Assembly: GCF_963675305.1 (NCBI RefSeq)
Contig: NZ_OY776147.1
Coordinates: 806,001 to 870,000, forward strand
Reading direction: 5' to 3'
Origin: an uncultured Hyphomonas sp.
GTDB taxonomy: Bacteria > Pseudomonadota > Alphaproteobacteria > Caulobacterales > Hyphomonadaceae
Length of the DNA stretch: 64,000 nucleotides
Below are positions 1-7,651 of this stretch, in pieces. The first letter of the stretch is position 1, and each line of letters opens with the position of its first letter. Under the pieces are notes generated by a model. It made no database searches. It had not been told where the DNA came from and was given only the letters and a program-made list of their open reading frames with translations. Made by a program: the position numbers and the translations under genes.

Positions 1-1
1 G

Positions 2-718
2 ATCAGTGGACTGAAGCAGACAAATGCCGATGTCGATGGCGTCATTGCCGACGTCTCGCTGAAGGAACAGCTGCAGGCCGCGGCCGATGCCACGATGGAG
101 CGGTTCGGCCGGGTGGACATTCTGGTCAACAATGCCGGCGTCGGCGGTGGCGGCCGTTATGGCGAATGGACGGATGCCGGCTGGGAGTGGACCATCGGGG
201 TGAACCTCATGTCCGTGATCTGGGGCATCGAGATCTTTGGCCCGCTGATCGAAGCGCATGGCGACGGCGGGCAGATCGTCTCAACCGCGTCGATCGCCGG
301 CTTCCTGCCGGTGACGAACCCGCCCTACAATGTCACCAAGTTCGGTGTTGTGGCGCTCAGCGAAGGCCTGCGGACAGAGCTTGAGCCGCGCGGCATCGGT
401 GTCTCTGTCCTGTGCCCCGGATTCATCCGGACAAAGATCCTGGAGTCTGCCCGCAATGTGCCGGACCGGTTTGCCGGCGCGCGCGACACAACGGGTGAGG
501 ACGCAAATCTCGACAATTCCGAATTTGCCGAAATGGCGCGCCAGGCCATCGCCCAGGGCATCGACCCGCTCTATGTCGGGGAACTTGTACGTGAGGGGAT
601 CGAGGGCAACTGGCCCTATATTTTCACTGACAATGAATTCGAGCCGGCCATCATGGAACGGTTCGCCAATGTGAAAGCCGGCTTCGACCGCATCCGCGGC
701 CGCGTTCCGCGCCACTAA
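2..718 (+). CDS. Short-chain dehydrogenase/reductase, 5' end outside the window
   Basis: NAD(P)-dependent oxidoreductase of the classical SDR family; the substrate cannot be told from sequence. The reading frame is open from base 2, so the Rossmann glycine motif lies upstream of the window and only the C-terminal part is present. Visible family marks are the NNAG motif (codons around 128-139), a catalytic serine in STASIAGF, and the YNVTK active site (YxxxK). An internal ATG at 95 gives 207 residues but would lack the cofactor-binding fold, so it is not the true start. The C-terminal half is loop-rich with acidic stretches, as in longer SDRs of acyl or sterol metabolism. The neighbouring sulfotransferase-like gene follows 81 bases downstream on the same strand and may be co-transcribed. 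Confidence 0.9.
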   Translation: MSGLKQTNADVDGVIADVSLKEQLQAAADATMERFGRVDILVNNAGVGGGGRYGEWTDAGWEWTIGVNLMSVIWGIEIFGPLIEAHGDGGQIVSTASIAGFLPVTNPPYNVTKFGVVALSEGLRTELEPRGIGVSVLCPGFIRTKILESARNVPDRFAGARDTTGEDANLDNSEFAEMARQAIAQGIDPLYVGELVREGIEGNWPYIFTDNEFEPAIMERFANVKAGFDRIRGRVPRH

Positions 719-799
719 GCTTGTGCTGTTTCCCCGCAGGTGTTTGTGCTAGCACACAGGCACAACCCCGGATCAACCGGGGGCTCGGGGAGACCAGAC

Positions 800-1426
800 A
801 TGACACTCAAGGCAATCAGCGCCGGCTATGGCCGTACCGGGACGATGTCCCTCAAACTCGCACTGGAACAGCTGGGCCTTGGACCCTGCCACCACATGAT
901 CGAAGTGATCGGGAATGGCGAGAAACAGGTTCCGCTCTGGAATGACGCGCTGGCCGGCAAGCCGGACTTCGACGCCATCTATCAGGGCTACAGTTCGGCG
1001 GTGGATTGGCCGTCGGCGGCCTTCTGGAAGGAGCTGGCGGATTATTATCCGGACGCGAAGATCATCCTCTCCTCCCGCTCGGCCGAGAGCTGGTACAGCA
1101 GCATTTCCGAAACGATCCTCGCCACCGTCTGGGCACCGGAGACCTGGCCGCCGCAGGCAACCGAATGGTTCAAGATGGTCTCCAAAGTGCTGGAGCGCAG
1201 CTTCGGCCCTGCGAAGACGAAGGACGATCTGATCGCCAACTTCCTTGCGCATGAAGCGGAGGTGAAGGCCGCCATTCCAGCAGACCGCCTGCTGGTGCAT
1301 TCAGCCAAGGATGGCTGGGACCCGCTCTGCGCCTTCCTCGGCGTCCCCGTGCCGGACGGCGATTATCCCCGCACCAACAGCAAGGAAGAATTCTTCCAGC
1401 ACATGACCAAAGCCGACGATATGTAG
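800..1426 (+). CDS. Sulfotransferase family protein (Sulfotransfer_4-like)
   Basis: Small cytosolic sulfotransferase-like protein of 208 residues, presumed to use PAPS; the acceptor is unknown. The N-terminus has the 5'-phosphosulfate loop-like motif GYGRTGTMSLKLALEQLG (residues 7-24). The segment ILSSRSAESWYSS (about residues 88-100) resembles the 3'-phosphate binding strand and helix. The start at the ATG at 800 is chosen because GGGGAGA lies upstream at suitable spacing and the family begins just before the P-loop; a longer frame from 740 adds 20 low-quality residues. It converges on the acyl-CoA dehydrogenase with only 12 bases between the genes. Proteins of this family are common in marine alphaproteobacteria and have few tested functions. 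Confidence 0.85.
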   Translation: MTLKAISAGYGRTGTMSLKLALEQLGLGPCHHMIEVIGNGEKQVPLWNDALAGKPDFDAIYQGYSSAVDWPSAAFWKELADYYPDAKIILSSRSAESWYSSISETILATVWAPETWPPQATEWFKMVSKVLERSFGPAKTKDDLIANFLAHEAEVKAAIPADRLLVHSAKDGWDPLCAFLGVPVPDGDYPRTNSKEEFFQHMTKADDM

Positions 1427-1441
1427 GCCCGTACGGGCCTA
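1424..1441. terminator. Perfect 18-bp palindrome joining two convergent stop codons
   Basis: TAGGCCCGTACGGGCCTA is a perfect palindrome. Its first triplet is the TAG of the sulfotransferase gene, and its last triplet, read on the minus strand, is the TAG of the acyl-CoA dehydrogenase gene. It would fold as a short GC-rich hairpin in both transcripts and probably acts as a bidirectional terminator, although no U-tract follows. Confidence 0.5.
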
Positions 1442-2611
1442 GTAGCTCTTCGGCAGGCCCAGGACGCGTTCAGCGATGAAGTTGAGGATCATCTCGCGGC
1501 TGACGGGGGCGATGCGGGCGAGCATGGCTTCGCGCATCATGCGCTCGACATGGTACTCTTTTGCATAGCCCATGCCGCCATGGGTCAGCACGGCGGTCTC
1601 GCAAGCGCGGAAGCCGGCTTCGGTGCCGAGATATTTCGAGGCGTTCGCTTCGGCGCCGCACTCCTCGCCTTTGTCGTAAAGGCCGGCGGCCTTGTAGGCG
1701 AGCAGCTCTGCGGCGGAAAGCTCCGCCCATGATTTCGCCAGCGGGTGCTGGATGCCCTGGTTCTGGCCGATCGGCCGTCCGAACACGACACGTTCATTTG
1801 CATAGCGGGCGGCACGTTCCAGCGCGGCAAAGCCGAGGCCGATCGATTCCACGGCAAACAGCACGCGCTCCGGGTTCAGACCCTGCAGCAGATATTTGAA
1901 GCCTGCGCCTTCCTCGCCGATCAGGTGTTCCTTCGGCACTTCGAGATTGTCGATGAAGAGCGTGTTGCACTCCACCGCCTTGCGGCCCATTTTCGGGATC
2001 GGGTTCGCCTCGATCCGGTCGCGGTTGAGATCGGTGTAGAAGAGGGACAGGCCAAGGTGCGGCTTGGAACACTGGTCCTTCGGCGTGGTGCGCGCGATGA
2101 TGAGGATCTTGTCGGCACGCTGGGCACCCGTCGTCCAGATCTTGCGGCCATTGATGACATAGCCATTGTTCGTGCGCTCGGCCTTGGTCTCGAGGCTGGA
2201 TGTGTCGAGGCCGGAATTCGGCTCGGTCACGGCAAAGCACATTTTCTCCTCGCCGGAGATGATCTTTGGCAGGTTCTCCTGCTTCAGTTCCGGGTTGCCG
2301 AACTTCTCCAGCGGCTTCGGCCCGAAGATGTTGAGGTGGATGGCGGAAGCGCCGGAATAGCCTGCGCCGGTGCGCGTCACGGTCTGCATCATCAGCGCCG
2401 CTTCGGTGAGGCCGAGGCCCGCGCCGCCATATTCTTCCGGGAAGGCAATGCCCAGCCAGCCGCCGGTGGCCATGGCATCGCAGAATTCCTCCGGCCAGTT
2501 GCCGGTTTCGTCCACTTTGCCCCAGTATTCGTCGTCGAACGGCTCCAGCGTCTTCTCGACGGCGGCCTTGATGGCTTCCTGATCCTCGCTCATCGGCGTA
2601 ATCTGGTACAT
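1439..2611 (-). CDS. Acyl-CoA dehydrogenase
   Basis: FAD enzyme that introduces the alpha-beta double bond into an acyl-CoA, passing electrons to ETF. The length of 390 residues is normal. The N-terminal helical domain includes EEYGGAGLGLTEAALMM. The middle beta domain carries CFAVTEPNSGLDTS and the KIWTTGAQRADK strand that lines FAD. The C-terminal helical domain ends with THGGMGYAKEYHVERMMREAM, the usual flavin and acyl pocket segment. The start MYQITPMSEDQE is reasonable, although the inner Met7 is a close alternative. It lies at the edge of the conjugative module and is the last chromosomal-type gene on the left. Confidence 0.92.
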   Translation of the reverse strand: MYQITPMSEDQEAIKAAVEKTLEPFDDEYWGKVDETGNWPEEFCDAMATGGWLGIAFPEEYGGAGLGLTEAALMMQTVTRTGAGYSGASAIHLNIFGPKPLEKFGNPELKQENLPKIISGEEKMCFAVTEPNSGLDTSSLETKAERTNNGYVINGRKIWTTGAQRADKILIIARTTPKDQCSKPHLGLSLFYTDLNRDRIEANPIPKMGRKAVECNTLFIDNLEVPKEHLIGEEGAGFKYLLQGLNPERVLFAVESIGLGFAALERAARYANERVVFGRPIGQNQGIQHPLAKSWAELSAAELLAYKAAGLYDKGEECGAEANASKYLGTEAGFRACETAVLTHGGMGYAKEYHVERMMREAMLARIAPVSREMILNFIAERVLGLPKSY

Positions 2612-2683
2612 CCGGTGTCTCCTCTTGTCCGGGGGAGGTTTATGCCGAGTGTTGCGGTCCGTCCAGCGTCAGGCCGTCGCGGC

Positions 2684-3928
2684 TCATAAAGGCTTATCAG
2701 ACGTGAAAACTATGTCGCGAGTGACCAGGACGCGTACCGGCCAGCCGGGACGGATGCGCTGTGTTGGCTGGATGGCAAGGTTGCGGTCCACGACGCGTTG
2801 TCCTGCCTCGGAAACACTGTCGCCAAAGCCGCGCCGGATAGCGCGCTCAAGGCCGTCATCATCCTTTCCGAGTTCCGCACCGATCCCGAGAATGGTTGCA
2901 AGACCTGCCGCTGCCAGAACCCTGTCCCAGTGATTATCTGTCTTGTCAGAAAGCCCGGCGGCTCCGGATTCATCTGTTCCCGGTTCTGAAATGCGGATCG
3001 AGCGGCCATCCGGGAAAAGGATCCGGTCCCAGAGGAGAAGGGCACGCGATTGTCCGAAAGAAATTTCTGACTGATAGCGACCGATCAGACGCGATCCCTG
3101 CGGGATTAGGAGGTGGGTGCCGGATATGGAATCATAAACCGGTTGAGTTACCTGGGCGATCACTGTTCCGGGCAGATCGCTATTGATACCGGTTACCAGG
3201 GACGCCGAAATCAGCGATCCGGCCATCAGCTGGAAAGGAGAGGCAGGCATTTCAATTCGGTGGGGATTGTAAATGTCGTCATCCGCGTGGCTGTCGGAAA
3301 ATGCGATCTTGCGATCCTGAAAATTGGCATTCGGGTTCAGGCCCGGATGGGTTGGAGAGCTCGCTGTGCGCGCGGCAAGCGCCAGCAATTCGGAGCCGAA
3401 TGTCTCACTCGGCCGGTCGGGTGATTGCGGAGCTGGTTTCGGTCTCTTTGTGGTGAGGTCGAAAAAGACGCTTGCTTTGCTGGCCTGGTCTGCAAGTTTG
3501 GCATCTGCAAGCCTTCTGGCGCGGGCCGCTTCTTCTTCCTGTGAGGGCCGGAAGTCCGAGGCAGGCGGAACCTGCCATTCGGGTTGTAGTCCCCATTCCT
3601 GCTCTTCGGCGACCACAGTCGCGCCAAGGTCTCCGGAGAGCGGGGCGCCAAGCCGGGGTATGTCCGGGTTCCAGTTTGCATAAGAGGCAGGCAAATCCGT
3701 CAGGCCATCGGGTGTACGTTTGGTAACGGTGTTGTAGAGCTCAGTGTGATCGGCAGCCTCAGGACTTCTGGGCGGCGCGAATGCAACCGAGATGGCCGCG
3801 AACATACCCACAAGAGCGATTGTGGCGCCGGTGATGAGTGCCCGGCGATTGATGCGTGTGACGGGTCGGATCTTTGCCTGCAGTTTCAACGTATCGGACT
3901 GTTTAGGGAATTGGGAAGGTTCAGTCAT
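2684..3928 (-). CDS. trbI: Conjugal transfer protein TrbI (VirB10-like)
   Basis: Core-complex protein of the type IV secretion channel that spans from inner to outer membrane. The length of 414 residues is normal. There is a single membrane segment near residues 29-50 (ALITGATIALVGMFAAISVAF), then a proline- and charge-rich periplasmic linker, then the C-terminal VirB10 beta-barrel domain with HLLIPQGSRLIGRYQ and ALLLWDRILFPDGRSIRI, both family hallmarks. The start overlaps the trbG stop as ATGA. It is the last gene of the trb operon; about 70 bases beyond it the acyl-CoA dehydrogenase begins. Confidence 0.93.
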   Translation of the reverse strand: MTEPSQFPKQSDTLKLQAKIRPVTRINRRALITGATIALVGMFAAISVAFAPPRSPEAADHTELYNTVTKRTPDGLTDLPASYANWNPDIPRLGAPLSGDLGATVVAEEQEWGLQPEWQVPPASDFRPSQEEEAARARRLADAKLADQASKASVFFDLTTKRPKPAPQSPDRPSETFGSELLALAARTASSPTHPGLNPNANFQDRKIAFSDSHADDDIYNPHRIEMPASPFQLMAGSLISASLVTGINSDLPGTVIAQVTQPVYDSISGTHLLIPQGSRLIGRYQSEISFGQSRALLLWDRILFPDGRSIRISEPGTDESGAAGLSDKTDNHWDRVLAAAGLATILGIGAELGKDDDGLERAIRRGFGDSVSEAGQRVVDRNLAIQPTQRIRPGWPVRVLVTRDIVFTSDKPL

Positions 3929-4929
3929 GTCCGGTCACCGAACAAAGCGGCAATTCCAGTTGCTGCCTTGCCTTTGCGCAGGCGAACAATGGTCTGCGGC
4001 GCTGTGCCAAGTCTGAGTTCGGCGGCCTGGAAGAGGTGATCGACAATATAGTAGGAGCCGCGGATGCGGTAATTTATGAGTTCGGCTTTGCCTTTCTGGC
4101 CAAGTACAAAGAGTGGCGGTGCATCGGTTGAGGCGATATTTTCCGGCATCTGAATGAATACCTGTCGTCCGTCATCGAACACCCGGACCGGCCTCCAGTC
4201 TGGCATGTCACCCTCAATCCGATAGTCGAAGTCCAGATCGGTAAGCTTGGCATTGAGCGCGATTGTTTGTGCTTCACGTGACATGGCGCTTTCATTGCGG
4301 GACATCAGCATTGCCAGCTCGTCGGCTGGATATCGCCAGGACATTGCGGCCATATAGCTGCTCGCGAGGCTGGTCAGCTCAATATGATAGGTCCGCCTGT
4401 CTGTCGCGATCATGAGATTCGTGGTCAGACCCGATGAGACAGGCTTCACCAGAATATGTGTCCGGATATCATCGCCCGATCCGGATGAGGTATCACCGAT
4501 CACCCAGCGGACAGTGTCACCGGCAGATACCGAAACCAGTGTTTCTCCGGCTTGGAGTGCGATATCGGATACCTGCCCCGGGCTGGCATAGAGGCAATAG
4601 AGCGCACCTTCCGTGTAGGGATAGACATGTATCGCATTTATATAGCCATCTGCTGTTGGTTCAAGCCGGGCAGCGTGGGTGCCCTTCGTGATGATTTCAG
4701 CTGGAGAGGGGGAAGCTGCAGGAAGCGATGACTCAAGCGGCTTCAGCTGACCGGGCAGAGGAAGCGGTATGGCCGTTTCGACAATTTCGACAGGGCGTTC
4801 CGGTTCATCGGTGCTGAGTGCTGCAGCAACAAATACCTGCTGTCCGGAGGGAGTGGAACCGCGTTCCGGCGCTGTGGCGCAGGCAGATGCCAGAAGGCAC
4901 GCAAAGATCGTCAGGTGTAGGCGGTTCAT
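3925..4929 (-). CDS. trbG: Conjugal transfer protein TrbG (VirB9-like lipoprotein)
   Basis: Outer-membrane layer component of the type IV secretion core complex that partners with TrbI. The first residues MNRLHLTIFACLLASAC form a lipoprotein signal with a lipobox ending at Cys18. This is usual in the TrbG branch, where VirB7 function may be merged. The VirB9 fold is seen in RTYHIELTSLASSYMAAMSWRYP and in the C-terminal segment VFDDGRQVFIQMPENI and DHLFQAAELRLG. Length is 334 residues. Both ends overlap neighbours as ATGA, which indicates tight translational coupling with trbF and trbI. Confidence 0.92.
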   Translation of the reverse strand: MNRLHLTIFACLLASACATAPERGSTPSGQQVFVAAALSTDEPERPVEIVETAIPLPLPGQLKPLESSLPAASPSPAEIITKGTHAARLEPTADGYINAIHVYPYTEGALYCLYASPGQVSDIALQAGETLVSVSAGDTVRWVIGDTSSGSGDDIRTHILVKPVSSGLTTNLMIATDRRTYHIELTSLASSYMAAMSWRYPADELAMLMSRNESAMSREAQTIALNAKLTDLDFDYRIEGDMPDWRPVRVFDDGRQVFIQMPENIASTDAPPLFVLGQKGKAELINYRIRGSYYIVDHLFQAAELRLGTAPQTIVRLRKGKAATGIAALFGDRT

Positions 4930-5624
4930 GTGTCGTCTCCTTTGACAAGGTCTTCGCCCCAGTTCAGGCTATGGATGTAAATTCCGAGCGGATTGGCGCG
5001 AAGCGTTTCTGCGTTGCGTGGCGGGTCCTGGATGAGGGTGAACAGTCCGGTGTAGCGCCGTGCGGTTGTCATTGCGCCATTTTCATAGGTTTTCTCGATC
5101 CAGCGGGCCTGGAAACTGTCTTCCGAAACTCTGACAACCGAGACGACTTCCACCGCACGCGACTTCCTGCCAATGTCGGTAAACGGATCATTTTCCCGGG
5201 CATATTCATTTAGAGTGATGGCGGCCTTGTCCGTAACAAAGTCATAGGCTTTGAGCCAGTTCTGCCGGACGACAACCGGGTCGATTGAGAGGCTTCTGAG
5301 ATGCTCGATGAAATTTGCGAGGTGATGGGCAATCTGGGCATCGTTCGGCTTGTAAGATGCTGTCGCAGGGCCAAGAGAGCGCACAGCCCCCAATTCGTCA
5401 ACTTCAACCACATAGGGCGTAACAGACGATTGCAGGCTTTTCCAGACAAGTGCTCCGGAGCAGAATATCACCACGCCGAGGAGGCCGAGCGACATCAATC
5501 GCCAGTTTTTCGCCTGGATGCGCGCAGATCCTATTCGCTCGTCCCAGACCTGACCGGCTTTCTGATATGGCGTTTCGGGAAACGGGCTCTGTCCATAGTG
5601 GGTTGAGCTACGTTTGAAGATCAT
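4926..5624 (-). CDS. trbF: Conjugal transfer protein TrbF (VirB8-like)
   Basis: Inner-membrane assembly factor of the transfer channel. Of its 232 residues, a cytoplasmic stretch of about 40 is followed by one membrane helix (LMSLGLLGVVIFCSGALVW) and a periplasmic NTF2-like domain (VTPYVVEVDELGAVRSLG through WIEKTYENGAMTTARRYTGLF). These are typical of VirB8/TrbF. It sits between trbL and trbG in the standard trb order. Confidence 0.92.
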   Translation of the reverse strand: MIFKRSSTHYGQSPFPETPYQKAGQVWDERIGSARIQAKNWRLMSLGLLGVVIFCSGALVWKSLQSSVTPYVVEVDELGAVRSLGPATASYKPNDAQIAHHLANFIEHLRSLSIDPVVVRQNWLKAYDFVTDKAAITLNEYARENDPFTDIGRKSRAVEVVSVVRVSEDSFQARWIEKTYENGAMTTARRYTGLFTLIQDPPRNAETLRANPLGIYIHSLNWGEDLVKGDDT

Positions 5625-5628
5625 CTGC

Positions 5629-6930
5629 TCAGTCCTCGTCCTGTTTCAGGGAAGGGGCCATACCGCTCATGCCGCGATCTCCGTCACGCAAGGCATGCAC
5701 CGTCAGGGCACTGGCATGTTGCAGTCGCTGCCCTGCTGCCAGTCGCCGGGCCCAGGCGGGCTTTGAAACGGATGCCGGCGGCTCTTCATGTGTGCCTCCG
5801 GCACCGCCGGTTGCCTCAAAGGCCTGTCGGCTACCCTGGTGGTAGGCCGATCGTAAATTCGCAAATGGTCTGGCCGCAATGCCGCCAAGACCGGCCTGGC
5901 CGGCGGCTGCAACACCTCGCGCGCCGGCAACAATGCCACGCCAGCCTGTCTGAGCCGATCTGACCTGGCCGAGATCATAGGCCGTCCGGCTGGCCCCTGC
6001 GAGCGAGGCGCCCGCTTTGACACCCGCCGCCCCGCCCCGAATAGCGAAGGCGCCCCCTGCGCCAGCCAGCAAGGTTCCGGCGCCGACGGCGGCTGTTGTT
6101 CCTGCAAGAGAACCTGTACCTAGTTGAGGCGCGCCCGTGACAAGGCCGGAGGCGATGCCGGGTCCGGAGATGCCGGTCCAGAGAAAGACGATGGCAGCCA
6201 GCACGGCGCCCATGACGTCCGCCAGAGTGAGATCGTCTGGTCCTGAAAAGGCATCTGTGATTGTACCGAACAGGGTCGATCCGATGCCGATAATGACAGC
6301 GAGCACCATGAGTTTGATGCCGGAGGCAATGACATTACCAAGCACCCGCTCGGCCAGAAAGGCCGTCCCGTTCCATAGGGCAAAGGGAACAAGGACGAAG
6401 CCGACGAGCGTGGTCAGCTTGAACTCGAGAATTGAAACGAAGAGCTGGACGGCGAGGATGAAGAAGGCAATCAGGATAACGGCCCAGGCGATCAGCAACA
6501 CGGCGATCATGACGAAATTTTCGAAAAAGGCGATTGGGCCCAGCATGTCGGCAATGTCTTCAAGCAGGGGCAATGCGGCTTTGAACCCGACTGAGGCGAT
6601 ATAGCCGGGTCGCATAAGATCCTCCGCAGTCAGGGTCGCAGACCCGGCCTTGATGCCAAGGCCTGCGAAACTCTGGAACACTGTGTCGGCCAGAAAGGAG
6701 AAATTGCTGATCAGGAAAGCGAAGAAGCCGACATAGAGAACTTTCTTCAGGAGGCCGGAGATGACATCGCTGCCCTCTGAAAGGGCCCAGAACAGACCGG
6801 CCAGCGTGACATCGATCACGACCAAGGTGGTTGTGAGATAGGCGACATCTGTCTGAAGCAGGCCAAATCCTGAATCGATGTAGGCGATGAAGACATTCAG
6901 GAACCGGTCAATGACATCCATTTCTTCCAT
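5629..6930 (-). CDS. trbL: Conjugal transfer protein TrbL (VirB6-like polytopic membrane protein)
   Basis: Polytopic inner-membrane channel protein of the type IV secretion system. It has 433 residues with at least five hydrophobic helices between about residues 25 and 265, for example VLLIAWAVILIAFFILAVQLF and LMVLAVIIGIGSTLFG. A long Ala/Gly-rich tail of about 150 residues follows (GAPQLGTGSLAGTTAAVGAG and onwards), as is characteristic of TrbL. The start could be the Met at 6930 or Met4 at 6921; neither has a strong ribosome site. The gap to trbJ upstream is only 6 bases. Confidence 0.9.
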   Translation of the reverse strand: MEEMDVIDRFLNVFIAYIDSGFGLLQTDVAYLTTTLVVIDVTLAGLFWALSEGSDVISGLLKKVLYVGFFAFLISNFSFLADTVFQSFAGLGIKAGSATLTAEDLMRPGYIASVGFKAALPLLEDIADMLGPIAFFENFVMIAVLLIAWAVILIAFFILAVQLFVSILEFKLTTLVGFVLVPFALWNGTAFLAERVLGNVIASGIKLMVLAVIIGIGSTLFGTITDAFSGPDDLTLADVMGAVLAAIVFLWTGISGPGIASGLVTGAPQLGTGSLAGTTAAVGAGTLLAGAGGAFAIRGGAAGVKAGASLAGASRTAYDLGQVRSAQTGWRGIVAGARGVAAAGQAGLGGIAARPFANLRSAYHQGSRQAFEATGGAGGTHEEPPASVSKPAWARRLAAGQRLQHASALTVHALRDGDRGMSGMAPSLKQDED

Positions 6931-6936
6931 GAGACG

Positions 6937-7641
6937 TTATTGCTCCAGAAAACTGTTGAGGCGCGCCCGCGCCCGAGTGGCTTCGGCAAGACGCCGGGCT
7001 TCATCCAGCGACTGGGCGCGATAATGAGCTGCCATCAGCGCTTCGATACGGATCAGTTGCTCGATTGAGAGCGCGTCAATCTGATTGCCGGCCTGCAGCG
7101 CCTGAAGATTGCCGGCCGCTTGCTGGCTTCCGTTGACGAGTTCGGACAAGGCTCCTGCATTGGTCTGGTTTGCGGCGCTGTTCTCGGCTGCCATCCGCAA
7201 TACATCACGGTGCGCCGTGCGCGATTGTTCCCATTGTGAACGGGCATCCCTGAGGAGGGCCGATGCAGATGGCGGATTAGCCCCATAGGTTTCGGGGTAA
7301 GCCGTATTATATTCCTGCTCGACGGCATTGACGTCATAGCCAATGCCTTCTGCTTCTTGCAGAAGGCTTCCAATCCGCGCGATACGGTCCTGGATGATCG
7401 CCTGGCTGACCTCGATGGGAAAGGTTTCAAGGTCGCGCGCCATATTTTCAAGCATCTCGATCTCATGCGTCAGCTGTTCGACCTGCTGATCGAGTTGCTG
7501 CAGGGCGCGGGCGGCTTGCAGAATATTCTGAGCGTGGTTTGCCGGGTCGTAGACAGAGAGTTGCGCCGTTGCAGGTAGCGGTGCGCCGGCACATAGCAGC
7601 ACGCCCAGAACCAGACCAAACTGAACAGAAGCACTTTTCAA
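6937..7641 (-). CDS. trbJ: Conjugal transfer protein TrbJ (VirB5-like)
   Basis: Periplasmic minor pilus component. Of the 234 residues, an N-terminal signal peptide (VQFGLVLGVLLCAGAPLPATA, cleaved near AQL) is followed by a helical, Gln/Glu-rich coiled-coil body (LQQLDQQVEQLTHEIEMLEN). This matches the TrbJ family. The C-terminus is also helical and Arg/Ala-rich. It lies between trbE (10 bases upstream) and trbL, as expected. A trbK gene, often found after trbJ in RP4, is not seen. Confidence 0.9.
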   Translation of the reverse strand: MKSASVQFGLVLGVLLCAGAPLPATAQLSVYDPANHAQNILQAARALQQLDQQVEQLTHEIEMLENMARDLETFPIEVSQAIIQDRIARIGSLLQEAEGIGYDVNAVEQEYNTAYPETYGANPPSASALLRDARSQWEQSRTAHRDVLRMAAENSAANQTNAGALSELVNGSQQAAGNLQALQAGNQIDALSIEQLIRIEALMAAHYRAQSLDEARRLAEATRARARLNSFLEQ

Positions 7642-7651
7642 GACAGGTCTC

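Noticed and set aside
1745..2689. Long plus-strand frame of 314 codons opposite the acyl-CoA dehydrogenase
   Set aside because: Antisense shadow of a well-supported gene in GC-rich DNA; no recognisable domain.
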